Assembly: GCF_000226095.1 (NCBI RefSeq)
Contig: NC_016477.1
Location: forward strand, 434,001-498,000
DNA from: Thermothelomyces thermophilus ATCC 42464
Taxonomy: Eukaryota; Ascomycota; Sordariomycetes; Sordariales; Chaetomiaceae
Direction: 5' to 3'
DNA: 64,000 nt
The notes under the pieces were generated by a model. The model searched no databases. It was not told the origin of the DNA and was given only the letters and a program-made list of their open reading frames with translations. Position numbers and translations under genes: made by a program. Positions 36,054 through 46,468 of this stretch are shown piece after piece; position 1 is the first letter of the stretch; every line of letters starts with the position of its first letter.

Positions 36054-37082
36054 CTATTCTTCCGGCATGACCTCCTTGGGGTCCAACCCAAGCTGCTCCG
36101 CCAGCGCTCTGACCACCTGCTTCAGCGCGATACACGCGGGACTGGTCGGGTACCAGTCGAAGAAGTTCTTGCCATCGTCGCATGACATGCCCAGCCTCGG
36201 GTCCAGCGGCACCGCGCCCAAGAAGGGTATCCCCATCTCGGCCGCCAGCGCCCTGCCCCCGCCCGTCGTCGCCCGGAAGATCTCGGTCGCATGCGTGCAG
36301 TTGGGACACACAAACAGCGACATGTTCTCGACCAGACCCAATATCCTGATGCCCGCCTTGCGGCAAAAGTCAATCTCCTTGCGCACATCCAAGAGCGACA
36401 CCTCCTGCGGCGTCGTCACCAAGACCGCGCCCTCGATGCCGCTCTCCTTGAGGAACGTGTTGACGCTCAGATGCTCGTCGCTCGTCCCCGGGGGCGTGTC
36501 GACCAGCAGGAAGTCCAGCTCCCCCCACTCGACGTCCTTCAGGAACTTCTTGATCAGCCCGTTCTTCTTCGGCCCCCGCCAGATGATGGCGTCGTCGCGG
36601 TTCGGCAGCATGAACTGGATGGACATGACGGCCAGGTTGTCCTCGGCCCAGACGGGCGACCACCCGGACGAGCTGACGTGGATCGTCTCGGCCTCGACCC
36701 CGAGCATCTTGGGGATGCTGGGCCCGCAGATGTCCGTGTCCATGATGCCGACCGTGTTGTCCTCGTTGGTGGCGAACGCCTGTGCCAGCTGCGTGGTCAG
36801 CGTGCTCTTGCCCACCCCGCCCTTGCCGCTGAGCACGAGGATCTTGTGCCTGACGCCTGCGAGGCGCGCCGTGATGAGGGGGATGTCCGGGTCCGGCCCC
36901 TTAGGCGCCGAGGCGCATATTGCTTGGTTCGGGCAGCCGGCGCATGAGTCGGCAGTGCCTGCCTGTTCGGATTCGGGGCCTGGGCAGTGTTCCGGCTCGG
37001 GGGCGACGAGCTGCGGCTTTTGTTTGAGGGGGTTTGCGAGGACGTCCTCTACAGGCTCTGGCGCTTCTAGCGACGGCGCCAT
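36054..37082 (-). CDS. nbp35: NBP35, cytosolic Fe-S cluster scaffold ATPase
   Basis: P-loop NTPase of the cytosolic iron-sulfur assembly machinery, working with CFD1. Single exon, 342 residues from MAPSLEAP; an in-frame ATG eight codons upstream (37106) is possible. N-terminal ferredoxin-like motif is C33-X13-C47-X2-C50-X5-C56, which separates NBP35 from CFD1. The deviant Walker A SGKGGVGKST is at residues 85-94. Further motifs are MDTDICGPSIPKML, LLVDTPPGTSDEHL, TTPQEVSLLDVRKEI, GLVENMSLFVCPNC (the bridging CPNC pair) and FFDWYPTSPAC. It ends DPKEVMPEE. All ligands are present and the protein should be active. Confidence 0.97.
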   Translation of the reverse strand: MAPSLEAPEPVEDVLANPLKQKPQLVAPEPEHCPGPESEQAGTADSCAGCPNQAICASAPKGPDPDIPLITARLAGVRHKILVLSGKGGVGKSTLTTQLAQAFATNEDNTVGIMDTDICGPSIPKMLGVEAETIHVSSSGWSPVWAEDNLAVMSIQFMLPNRDDAIIWRGPKKNGLIKKFLKDVEWGELDFLLVDTPPGTSDEHLSVNTFLKESGIEGAVLVTTPQEVSLLDVRKEIDFCRKAGIRILGLVENMSLFVCPNCTHATEIFRATTGGGRALAAEMGIPFLGAVPLDPRLGMSCDDGKNFFDWYPTSPACIALKQVVRALAEQLGLDPKEVMPEE

Positions 37083-38815
37083 TGTGAGCTCGGCGATGCG
37101 TTGCAATAAAGGGGCGAAATATCGTGATGGGAGAATAATGGAAGCTGGTCTTTGGCTTAGAAATCGCCCCTCGTTCCCACCCCAATGGCGCGGGAGTTTT
37201 GTGGTGGGGCTTATCTTATCACCTGGGACGTGGGGTCGGCGCTTGCGCTTACACTAGCGGCGGGAGCGCCTTCGCCATCCCGGACACCCCACGTTTCCGT
37301 CCCAGCCCCATGGGCCGGCAGTCGATGGGGCCTGGAAAATCACTTGCCCTGACGGCCAGTCTGGCAGGGCACAATGCTGCCGGATGACGGAGGTCTACTT
37401 GTTCAGTGCTAGCCATGGATCACTGCTGACTGATCGGTGGAGAAGTAGACTTCTAGTTATACAGTAATTATACTTTACAAATCACGAGAGGAATTTCCAG
37501 GAGTGTACTATACCCTGATAGTATATCTGTTCCTCAGGTGGGAGAAACTACAATTGTGGAGGGAGACATCGAAGGACAGCATAAATGGAGAGCTCCGCTA
37601 CGAATTCAAAGCTGTGTGATTGAACGGACAACAGCCATATTGATCTCTGAGTCACGTTGACGCTCGCTCGAGACCACCAATTCCATCAATCCTCGCCCTC
37701 TGAATGGACGTTCGAATCGATGACTGGCGACGGGCTTTGCTGTTCGGTGCGGCGCGATCTCCAGGGACGATACAAATGGCAGTCTGCGCTCGCTTCACTG
37801 TTTCAGTGGCTGATTCTGTTCCGGTGCTGCGTAAGTGGCCGATGGTGGCCCCGTGAGTCACTGCGTCCTGAATCGGAGAGAAGGGAGTTGCCCTCCCCAT
37901 CATGACCGCCGTTGCACGATAGAAGGACACGATATCCCACGCCCCAGGCACGTTGACGAGGCGACAATCGCCCTAGAGACCTCAATTTTTTTGGTGCTCC
38001 GCGACTGATTGGGCATCAGTCTTGCGCCAGCACAGTCGTGCCATTGGGTGACACCACTCTGAGGGTGTGCTCATCGTCGGGCGTCTATGGCGCTTTCCAA
38101 GTGCGGGGGTACGTTGGGTTGTCCGGCAGCAAGGTGCAGACTCGAACGGGAGGAATGCAACGGTTCTCAAGGCTGGGCCATTCGTCAATGGTTGGGAAAT
38201 TGAAGGCGGAAAAAGCATGCACATCCAATTGATCGCGGGTGCAGGCGGTAGAAGAAAAGGGCAGCCTGTCGGAAGCCGCGACATATGCAGGAGGAAGAGA
38301 TTGGCGATGGCGAGTGGCAGGTCGAACAGAGAGAACTGGGGCCGTTTTGCGGGACCCTGCAGCATGTGCTCACCTGACAGCGTGCGGGAGAGGAAGGTTC
38401 GGGCGTGTTGAGCTAACGTGCGACCCCTGCCGGGGCCCCTCAAAAAAGCAGCCGGTTGGTTGCCATTGGAACCACGCACCTCGACGTTTCCGGACTCCCA
38501 CACCCCAGAAACGAGGCACCCACGGCTGCAACCATTGCCCGCGGTTGCCCCATCTCAGGTTGTCGCCGAATCGAGAGCGCGAGCCCAACGCCGTCTGAAG
38601 CAGATAATAACTCGAGTCGCGGCTCTCCGCGCGGGTTGCGGCTTCTTGCCCGGTATTGTCGGAGCTGCATGCCAGTCCTTTGACCCTCCATGACGCGTTG
38701 TGTTTGTCGCACCTCCTGCCTGCACGTAAACAAGTAAACAATCAACGCATGACGCGCGTCACCGGTCGTCCCCCTCCAAACCGCTGCGCTGTTTTGCGCT
38801 CCTGCCAGACTGTCG
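37083..38815. other. Divergent intergenic region, NBP35 and ECM11
   Basis: Holds both promoters. Open frames here (for example minus 38440-39066, which runs into ECM11) lack domain character. A GTTCGAATC at 37710 resembles a tRNA B box but no A box or stems accompany it. Nothing else seen. Confidence 0.55.
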
Positions 38816-40663
38816 ATGCGTCTGAGGATGATGCCAACAACGAAGAAGAAGCTGGGCTCGATCGGCTTGTTTATGCGGCAAGCCGACGGGAGCGTGGTCG
38901 CTGGTGGTGGTGGCCCGCAGGCCGGGAGCACTAGCAGCCCCCGGGCTGCCGGAGGGCCAGTGGGCCACCCTGCCCCTGCAACGCCTGCCCCTGCTTTGTC
39001 AGGCCCGGGGCCTCGAAGCGCGAGCGCGACGGGCCCATCGCAACTTCCGCAGTTGCAGCCACCCAACGAGATTGTCGCGGCTCGGCAAGAACGTCAACTG
39101 CCTGACACGCCTGCAACTTCCAGGTCAATACCCGTGCCCAAGATTGGCCGATACGCGGCCACGTCCCAGCCAACCGCGCCCATGAGCCTCCCTTTGCAGC
39201 ATCTTCACCCAATGCAGCGGAGCAGGACGTCCGCCTCAGACACGGCACGTGAGGCCCCGCGGGGCCACAACGCCTGGGAAGACTCGACCGTGGCCTCCAT
39301 GTTTGGCGACAACGAGAGCAGGGCTGGCTCGGAGAGGCTTCGTGTGCCCCAGGCAGGCCACAGCCGCCACTACAGCGATGTTCCGCCGCCGCAGAGGGCA
39401 TTGCCCCGCCCACCCAGCCGCGCCCAGCACAAGCACGACGAGAGGCTGCCGTTCGTTATTGGCGAGAACGGAATGCTCAAGGTCATCCCGCCGCCCAGTG
39501 CTCAGAAAGCCCCCGAGACAGCTCCTGCCCCATTGGCCCTCAATGCCACGCCGAGTGGCGATATCTTCGACGACCAGAGCGTCAGGCAGGACGAACCTGA
39601 TCATGAGGTCCGTCGGATCTTCGAAACGCCCACCAAAACCAACGGGCTTAGGCGCACCAAGCTCGCGTACCGAGAGAACCGCGATCTCAGAAGCAACGCA
39701 TCACCAGAGCGGGTTGGCCCGGGGTATTCGCCCGAGTCGCAGACCGTGAGCCTGTCGCCGGAGAGACAGACGGAGGCGGGCGGCCACATCGACAAGATAA
39801 GGTTACAGGAGCGCCTGGCACGCGAGCGCGAGCGCCAACGTGAGCGCGAGCGTGAACGTGAACGTGAGAGGGAACGGGAGAAAGAACGGCAGCGGGAGCA
39901 AGAGCGGAACATCCAGAATCAACAGCCGAATCCTTTCGAGACCCTGACGCCCGTCGACTTCGACGATCCCGACTTCAACGACACCAAGGCAGCCGTCGTC
40001 GCGTCAAGTTCTGCCATCGACGCGGACGCGCTCAAGGAAGCTCTAGAGCGCACTCCGCGGGCTAATCGGCAACCACAGAAGCAGCTGTTCGCACCGCAGA
40101 ACCACAACAACCTCCTCGGCGAGGCTCCCCCACCCCTCGGCCGCACAGCCAGCCGCCGACAGAAATCACCAACCAAGGAGCTGGCCCCGAACGCAGCTCC
40201 CACCACAATATCCCGGAAACGCCGCCAAAGCCTCGACTACAACGACGCCGAGCTACACGCCATGAGCTACTCAGAGCTGCGCAACCAAGATTTCGACTTT
40301 GACCCGCAGACCGCAGCGCTCCAGCAACCGTCTCTTCCGCCAACAGGGGGCAGCATCCAGGAGCGGCTCGAGCACTACAAATCAAAGGGCACTCTCGACC
40401 AGCACCAGTTCTTCACCCAGATCTCGATAGAGGAGTGGGACGAGGCGGGCGACTGGTTCCTAGAGCAATTTGGAACCGTCATGCAGCGGTTGAGGGAGGC
40501 GCGCAGGACAAAGCGGCGGCTAGTACAGCAGTATGAGGAGGAGATAGCCGCGAGAGAAGAGGCAGTGCGCGGCAAGATCGAGAATATTGGACGAACGCTG
40601 GAAGAGCTTAAGAAGGAGGGCCAGACGATGATGGAAGGGAAAGATGTGGATATGGAGTTTTAG
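38816..40663 (+). CDS. ecm11: ECM11-domain protein (synaptonemal-complex component)
   Basis: 615-residue single-exon frame. The C-terminal 120 residues match my recollection of the fungal ECM11 domain: MSYSELRNQDFDFDPQ, IQERLEHYKSKGTLDQHQFF, TQISIEEWDEAGDWFLEQFG, then a coiled coil of ARRTKRRLVQQYEEEIAARE and NIGRTLEELKKEG. In budding yeast Ecm11 is a SUMOylated central-element protein of the synaptonemal complex with Gmc2. The N-terminal 500 residues are low-complexity: Pro/Gly/Ala-rich at first, SP/TP sites in the middle, and an alternating Arg/Glu run coded by 39817-39909 that should form a charged single helix. The exact start among Met1, Met5 and Met6 is uncertain and an upstream exon cannot be excluded. 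Role in meiosis here is inferred. Confidence 0.85.
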   Translation: MRLRMMPTTKKKLGSIGLFMRQADGSVVAGGGGPQAGSTSSPRAAGGPVGHPAPATPAPALSGPGPRSASATGPSQLPQLQPPNEIVAARQERQLPDTPATSRSIPVPKIGRYAATSQPTAPMSLPLQHLHPMQRSRTSASDTAREAPRGHNAWEDSTVASMFGDNESRAGSERLRVPQAGHSRHYSDVPPPQRALPRPPSRAQHKHDERLPFVIGENGMLKVIPPPSAQKAPETAPAPLALNATPSGDIFDDQSVRQDEPDHEVRRIFETPTKTNGLRRTKLAYRENRDLRSNASPERVGPGYSPESQTVSLSPERQTEAGGHIDKIRLQERLARERERQREREREREREREREKERQREQERNIQNQQPNPFETLTPVDFDDPDFNDTKAAVVASSSAIDADALKEALERTPRANRQPQKQLFAPQNHNNLLGEAPPPLGRTASRRQKSPTKELAPNAAPTTISRKRRQSLDYNDAELHAMSYSELRNQDFDFDPQTAALQQPSLPPTGGSIQERLEHYKSKGTLDQHQFFTQISIEEWDEAGDWFLEQFGTVMQRLREARRTKRRLVQQYEEEIAAREEAVRGKIENIGRTLEELKKEGQTMMEGKDVDMEF

Positions 40664-41159
40664 GTGATACGTGGTGAATGGATGGTGATTGCGGGAGTGA
40701 GTGCCCAAGGGGGGTGTGGAAGGCGCGGCGATGTCGCTGCATGGTAGGGGTGTGTATAAGAATGATTTCCGGTCGATCCTGTTCTTCTGCTCTTTATTCT
40801 CCCCAACTTTCATTTTTCTCTCGACTCAGCCGGGATCATGACTGAGGAGCTAACGAACGAAAACCAACATTCTTATGACCTAACGACATGACTGACGATC
40901 TAACGACATGCTTAACGATTTCACGACAAGAATGGGATATACGGCCAGGCGGACGGGTGTTACGCGCTTGTTTCATGGAGGTGAATCGGAGCTGCATTCT
41001 TACATGGGATGCGGTGAGATATGGGCAAAAATCATACACAGGCGATGGCTAGGTATGTGCCTGAATCTCGGTAGGCTCGCTTTCTTTTTAATATGCACTA
41101 GGGAAAAAAAAGGAAACGAAAAGAGATGGTTTTTTTTTTCTCTTGTTCTCTAGTCAGGT
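40664..41159. other. Convergent intergenic spacer
   Basis: Downstream of ECM11 and of the glycerate-kinase-like gene. CTAACGACATG occurs at 40880-40890 and 40900-40910, with degenerate neighbours at 40850 and about 40911. No gene. Confidence 0.6.
40880..40910. repeat. CTAACGACATG repeat, 20-bp period
   Basis: Two exact copies exactly 20 bp apart with weaker CTAACGA-like copies on both sides. Confidence 0.6.
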
Positions 41160-42269
41160 CTAAATCACCATGCTCTCCACAACCCTCCGATCCCTCCCTA
41201 CCACAACCCGGAGTTGGCACCCACGCTTTCCTGGCACGCCCTCAAAGACGCCTCGCCGCACCCCTTCTGTGAACAGCTCGTACGCGGGGTAATACGCATC
41301 CACAAACTTGACCACCTGCTCCTCAGTCATCCCGCTTCCCTTTTCCCGCCGCAGCTGCTCCTCCTGCTCCGCCCGCCAGGCGTAGACGTACTCGGTGTCC
41401 TCTGCGTCAATATGGATGAAGGCATCCAGCGCCCCGTTGATGACCCGGTCATAGTCGGCCAGCCGGTCGTTGACGAACTGCAGATGCTCCAGCTTGTGCC
41501 GGTGAAGGGTCCGGGACTGGCCGCCACCGCCGCCGCCGGCGCTCCATCGGGCGGCGAGGGCCGGGGCGGCCAGCGGCCGGAAGCCGACGCACCACCCTTC
41601 CAGGATCAGCACGCGGGGCGGGCGGTCGGGCGAGGTGGACGGCCAGGTGGACGGCGGCGCGCGGTCGCCCAGTCCCGAGAAGGCCGACTTGTCGTACTGC
41701 GGGATCGGGATCGGGTGGGAGCCGGCCTTGAGGGAGGCGAGGAACGCGGTGAGGAGGGGGATGTCGTGCGTTCCTGGATAACGTTGCAGTATGAGGTTAG
41801 CTGTTTATTATTATTGTTATTCCCCCCCCCCCCTTTTTTTTTTCCTTTTCTCTTCATATTTCTCTTTTCTCCCAGACGGGGGATCAAAGCCGGAGAAGGA
41901 GGGTTAGGGGTTGCGGAGTTGGGTTTGTTCGCACTTACCGGGCTCGCCTCTATGCTGCACCAACGCGTTATCCGGGTGTGCTGCCGCCAGCGCGAGCTGG
42001 TCTGCGTGCGTGAGGTAAAAGTCGTCGATGCTTACGACCAAGGTCGGCAACCCCTCGCGCTCCTGTAGCGTCTCGGCCAGGGCGCGGACGAGCGTTGTCT
42101 TGCCGACGCCTTGCACCCCATTCAGCCCGACGATGAACGGACGCTGTTCCGCTCTGTCGGGATGCTGTTTCCGGTGCTCTCCGATCCGCGACAGGATCCA
42201 GGGGATGATGATGGGCGATTTGTCGTCGACCACGCGGGTCTGCAGAGGCGTGTCTGGCGCCGGCTCCAT
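41160..42269 (-). CDS. tda10: Glycerate-3-kinase-like P-loop kinase (TDA10)
   Basis: Cytosolic ATP-binding kinase of the D-glycerate 3-kinase/TDA10 group. Exons 42269-41939 and 41773-41160 join in phase at HRGEPG-THDIPLL; 314 residues. Walker A is GLNGVQGVGKTTLVRAL; Walker B-like LVVSIDDFYLTH follows, then HRGEPGTHD, the conserved loop of the family. IPQYDKSAFSGLGDR and VLILEGWCVGF are typical. The C-terminal HLQFVNDRLADYD and FVDAYYPAYELF correspond to the sugar-acid end of the fold. An inserted Gly-run (GGGGGG) sits in the middle. The intron carries a C13 run on the plus strand (41822-41834) next to T-rich sequence. Substrate in fungi is not proven, so kinase activity is inferred from homology. 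Confidence 0.92.
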
Positions 42270-42464
42270 ACTTGCACTTCAACAGATGGAGAATCGCTTG
42301 TCATTGACTCGAGTCCATCAACCGTTCGCAAAGTGTCATCCTATCCCTGGTATCATTCTAGCGTGCCTGGACCCAGTCGCTGCGGTTGATCGCCAGTCTA
42401 CGCCGAATTCCAGCTTGGCAGCGCATGCGGGGTACATACAGTGGTACCTGATTGAATTGGGGTA

Positions 42465-42475
42465 GTACTCCGTAC
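42465..42475 (-). repeat. TACGGAGTAC dispersed motif, copy 4
   Basis: Plus strand reads GTACTCCGTAC; upstream of the TDA10-like gene. Confidence 0.7.
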
Positions 42476-42754
42476 CGCGGGGAACTTGTTTCGAGAACTG
42501 TGGGGATCACATGTAAGACGTATGATGGAGCGGGATTCTGGAAGAACCGTGGCACATCAGGTACAGTACATACATGGTTAACCCTCAGTACACCAAGCTT
42601 TTGGATGTCAAAGACCAATGGGGTGACGTTCAGGTCTCCCCGTTGAATCTTTGCATGTCCTTAATTCAAACTTGCCATCCTTGCAGAGTTCGACCGGTGA
42701 CGGGCTTAAACCTCGAGGGATGCTGGGGCCACCGGACCCGGGTGCAGCCACTGG

Positions 42755-42760
42755 CCTCGG
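42755..42760 (+). promoter_or_regulatory. CCTCGG, possible FarA/FarB-type site (distal)
   Basis: Hexamer matching the core bound by Aspergillus FarA/FarB in fatty-acid-utilisation promoters, 632 bp upstream of the FOX2 ATG. Sequence match only; weak alone because of distance. Confidence 0.3.
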
Positions 42761-43159
42761 TCTGAACAAACCCGACGCGTTGGCATTGACATTGCGGTCT
42801 CCTGGGCGGGTTACTCTTCCCGGCGTATCTTGGACTGCTCCTGTCAGTAACCGGTCGAATTCAGGCTCATTCCGAAATATGCCAGCAAATATGCGAGTTT
42901 CGTTCCCTCCGTGTGAGATGTCTCGAAAATGCTTCCAAAAATGTTGCGCCGGTGCTGCCGTTTGGAAAAGGTCACCCGCAACGCGAAACTCGACTGATTG
43001 GCTGGTAGGTGACCGGGCACGGGCTACGGCGAGTTGCATGTGAAAATGGCCCTGCGTCACGGTGGGGCCCATTCAGTGGTTTCGGCAGCATCCCCCGCTC
43101 TCGGCAATGCTGGCTAACAGTGGGGATGGAACACACGAGGCCAAGTAACAACCGTATTG

Positions 43160-43165
43160 CCTCGG
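43160..43165 (+). promoter_or_regulatory. CCTCGG, possible FarA/FarB-type site (proximal)
   Basis: Same hexamer 227 bp upstream of the FOX2 ATG, a usual distance for fungal activator sites. FarA/FarB-type control of peroxisomal beta-oxidation genes is established in Aspergillus; binding here is inferred. Confidence 0.5.
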
Positions 43166-43391
43166 CTTAACACGCCGGCAGCTCAGTGCTGGCAGCAGCA
43201 CTTGCCGACGTCAAACGTGCTCCCCCTTATAGACGTGCGTCGTTTCCGGCCTACGTCCTCCTGCAGTCTTTCTTCCCGCAATCAACACCGGAGTAAGCTT
43301 GATTGCGACGCTCTTGTTTCACGACCGCCATTTTTTTTCTTGTTCCTTTTCCCATTCTCTCTCATTTTTCACACATCCATCCAGATTCGAC

Positions 43392-46300
43392 ATGGCGGAT
43401 CAATTGCGGTTCGACGGCCAGGTCGTTGTCGTCACCGGCGCGGGCGGCGGTCTCGGCAAGGCCTATGCCACCTTCTTTGCGTCGCGCGGCGCCAGCGTCG
43501 TCGTGAATGATCTCGGCGGGTCCTTCAAGGGCGAGGGTAACGACACCAAGGTCAGTTCGCATCTTGCTGCGTTTTTTCATTTATGAATATGAACCGGGAA
43601 CGGCTAACGTTTCCAACCCCCCCAGGCCGCCGATGCCGTGGTCAACGAGATCAAGGCCGCCGGCGGCAAGGCCGTCGCCAATTATGACAGCGTCGAGAAC
43701 GGCGACAAGATCATCGAGACGGCTATCAAGGCGTTCGGCCGCATCGACATCCTGATCAACAACGCCGGTATCCTGCGCGACATCAGCTTCAAGAACATGA
43801 AGGACCAGGACTGGGACCTGATCTTCAAGGTGCACGTCAAGGGCAGCTACAAGTGCACCCGCGCCGCCTGGCCCTACTTCCGCAAGCAGAAGTACGGCCG
43901 CGTCATCAACACGGCCTCTGCCGCCGGTCTGTTCGGCAACTTCGGCCAGGCCAACTACTCGGCTGCCAAGCTCGCCATGGTTGGCTTCACCGAGACTCTC
44001 GCCAAGGAGGGCGCGAAGTACAACATCATCTGCAACGTCATTGCGCCCGTTGCTGCTAGCCGCATGACCGAGACCGTCATGCCGCCAGATGTCCTGGCGC
44101 TGATGAAGCCCGAGTGGGTCGTCCCCCTGGTGGCTGTTCTGGTGCACAAGAACAACACGACCGAGTCCGGCTCCATCTTCGAGGTTGGCGGCGGTCACAT
44201 TGCCAAGCTCCGTTGGGAGCGGTCCAGCGGTCTCCTGCTCAAGTGCGACGAGACCTACACTCCTGGCGCGATCCTCAAGAAGTGGGATCGCGTGACCGAC
44301 TTCTCCAACCCCCAGTACCCCAGCGGCCCCAACGACTTCCTGACGCTCCTCGAGGAGTCGCAGAAGCTTGGCCCCAACGAGCAGGGCGAGAAGATTGACT
44401 TTGCCGGTCGTGTCGCCCTGGTCACTGGCGGCGGTGCGGGTATCGGCCGTGCCTACTGCTTGGCCTTTGCCAAGGCCGGTGCTGCGGTCGTCGTTAACGA
44501 CCTTGTCAACCCTGACGGCGTCGTAAACGAGATCAAGAAGCTGGGTGGCAAGGCCGTTGGTGCCAAGTTCTCTGCCGAGGATGGTGATGCCGTGGTTAAG
44601 GCCGCCATTGATGCGTTTGGCCGCATCGATATCGTGATCAACAACGCCGGCATCCTGCGGGACAAGGCCTTCACCAACATGGACGACAGCCACTGGGATC
44701 CCGTCATGAACGTCCACGCCCGCGGCACCTACAAGGTCACCAAGGCTGCCTGGCCTTACTTCCTGAAGCAGAAGTACGGCCGTATCGTCAACACGACCTC
44801 CACCAGCGGTATCTACGGCAACTTCGGCCAGGCCAACTACGCTGCGGCGGTAAGTGATCCAAAAAAAGAAGTCGGGACCGCGGAACATTCTGCTGACTGG
44901 AACAGAAATGCGCGATTCTCGGCTTCTCCCGCGCCCTGGCTCTCGAGGGTGCCAAGTACAACATCTACGTCAACACCATTGCTCCCAATGCTGGCACTGC
45001 CATGACCAAGACCATCCTTCCCGAGGAGCTTGTCCAGGCTTTCAAGCCGGAGTACATTGCGCCCCTCGTGCTCGCGCTCTGCAGCGACAAGGTGCCCAAC
45101 CCGACGGGCGGCCTGTACGAGGTTGGCAGCGGTTGGGTTGGCCAGACCAGGTGGCAGCGCTCCGGCGGCCACGGCTTCCCCGTTGATGTGCCCCTTACTC
45201 CCGAGGCCGTCGTCAAGAACTGGGAGCGCATCGTCACGTTCGACGAACGGGCCGACCACCCCGAGAAGACGCAGGACAGCCTGCAGAAGATCATGGCCAA
45301 CATGGAGAACCGGAGCGGCGGAGGAAAGGTATGATTTTGCTTCCTGTCCCGCATGTTCCACTTCTACCATGTATTATAGCATCATGAGACATTATGTAGA
45401 ATACATGATTTTGTTAACGCGTCTGTTTCCGTAGAGTGCCGAGTCCAACCAGTATCTCGACGCAATCCAGAAGGCCCTCAAGGCAGAGGGCAAGGGCACC
45501 GAGTTCAAGTTCACCGAGCGCGACGTGATGCTGTACAACTTGGGCATCGGTGCCAAGCGGACTGATCTGCGTTACGTCTTGTAAGATGCTCTCTCGTTCC
45601 AGCTTCTGGGATCGCCCTAAAACTGACGGCATCTAGCGAGGGCAACGAGGACTTCCAAGCCATTCCCACCTTTGGCGTCATCCCCCCCTTCGACGCCGAG
45701 ACCCCCTACAACCTGGACGAGCTCGTTCCCAACTTCTCCCCCATGATGCTCCTCCACGGCGAGCAGTACCTCGAGGTCAGGAAGTATCCCGTCCCTACCT
45801 CGGGTCGGCTCATCTCCAAGGCCAAGCTGCTCGAGGTTGTGGACAAGGGCAACGCGGCCATTGTTAAGTCGGGCGTGACGACCGTCAACGCCGAGACGGG
45901 CGAGGACGTCTTTTACAACGAAATGACGGTCTTCTTGCGCGGGTGCGGCGGCTTCGGCGGCCAGAAGAAGCCGGCGGACCGGGGCGCCAGCACGGCGGCC
46001 AACAAGCCCCCCGCACGCGCGCCCGATGTCGTGGTCGAGGAGAAGACGACCGAGGAACAGGCCGCCTTGTACCGGTTGAGTGGTGACTACAAGTACGTTC
46101 TCCCCCTCCCCCCCCCCCCCTTTTCTTACCCGCTGCTGCTAGGCAAAAGACAAACACGTATGCTGACTGCGACACGTTGAAAACAAAACAGCCCCCTGCA
46201 CATCGACCCAGCCTTCGCCAAGATGGGTGGCTTCAAGGTGCCCATCCTGCACGGCCTCTGCTTCTTCGGCATCGCGGGCAAGGCCGTCTACGAGAAGTTT

Positions 46301-46468
46301 GGCCGGTTCAAGAACATCAAGGTGCGCTTTGCCGGCACCGTGCTGCCCGGCCAGACGCTGGTGACCGAGATGTGGAAGGAGGATGGAGGCAAGAAGGTCA
46401 TCTTCCAGACCAAGGTCAAGGAGACGGGCAAGCTGGCTATCGGCGGGGCGGCGGCCGAGCTGGTCTAG
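43392..46468 (+). CDS. fox-2: FOX2, multifunctional beta-oxidation enzyme
   Basis: Peroxisomal multifunctional enzyme type 2: 2-enoyl-CoA hydratase 2 plus (3R)-hydroxyacyl-CoA dehydrogenase. Exons 43392-43550, 43626-44849, 44906-45328, 45435-45580, 45637-46092, 46192-46468; 894 residues, the length I recall for Neurospora FOX-2. Two SDR domains in tandem: first [23 protein letters not shown] and YSAAKLA; second [25 protein letters not shown] and YAAAKCAI, where the catalytic K follows intron 2. The C-terminal MaoC/hot-dog hydratase has [19 protein letters not shown] and [10 protein letters not shown]. Unusually, it ends GGAAAELV with no SKL-type PTS1, and the N-terminus ([14 protein letters not shown]) does not fit PTS2. 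Intron 5 has C13 at 46108-46120. Confidence 0.96.

Larger units (their letters stand above)
42270..43391. other. Divergent intergenic region upstream of FOX2 and TDA10
   Basis: Contains both promoters, a TACGGAGTAC copy (inverted, 42465-42475) and two CCTCGG hexamers (42755-42760 and 43160-43165) on the FOX2 side. A 154-codon minus frame at 42608-43072 has no recognisable content and is not called. Confidence 0.6.

Noticed and set aside
37710-37718. GTTCGAATC as a tRNA B box
   Set aside because: No A box at the proper distance and no acceptor or anticodon stems can be drawn.
38440-39066. 208-codon minus-strand frame overlapping the ECM11 start
   Set aside because: Gly/Ala/Pro-rich shadow of the ECM11 N-terminal low-complexity region with no independent features.
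42608-43072. 154-codon minus-strand frame upstream of FOX2
   Set aside because: No recognisable motif and it overlaps the likely FOX2 regulatory region.
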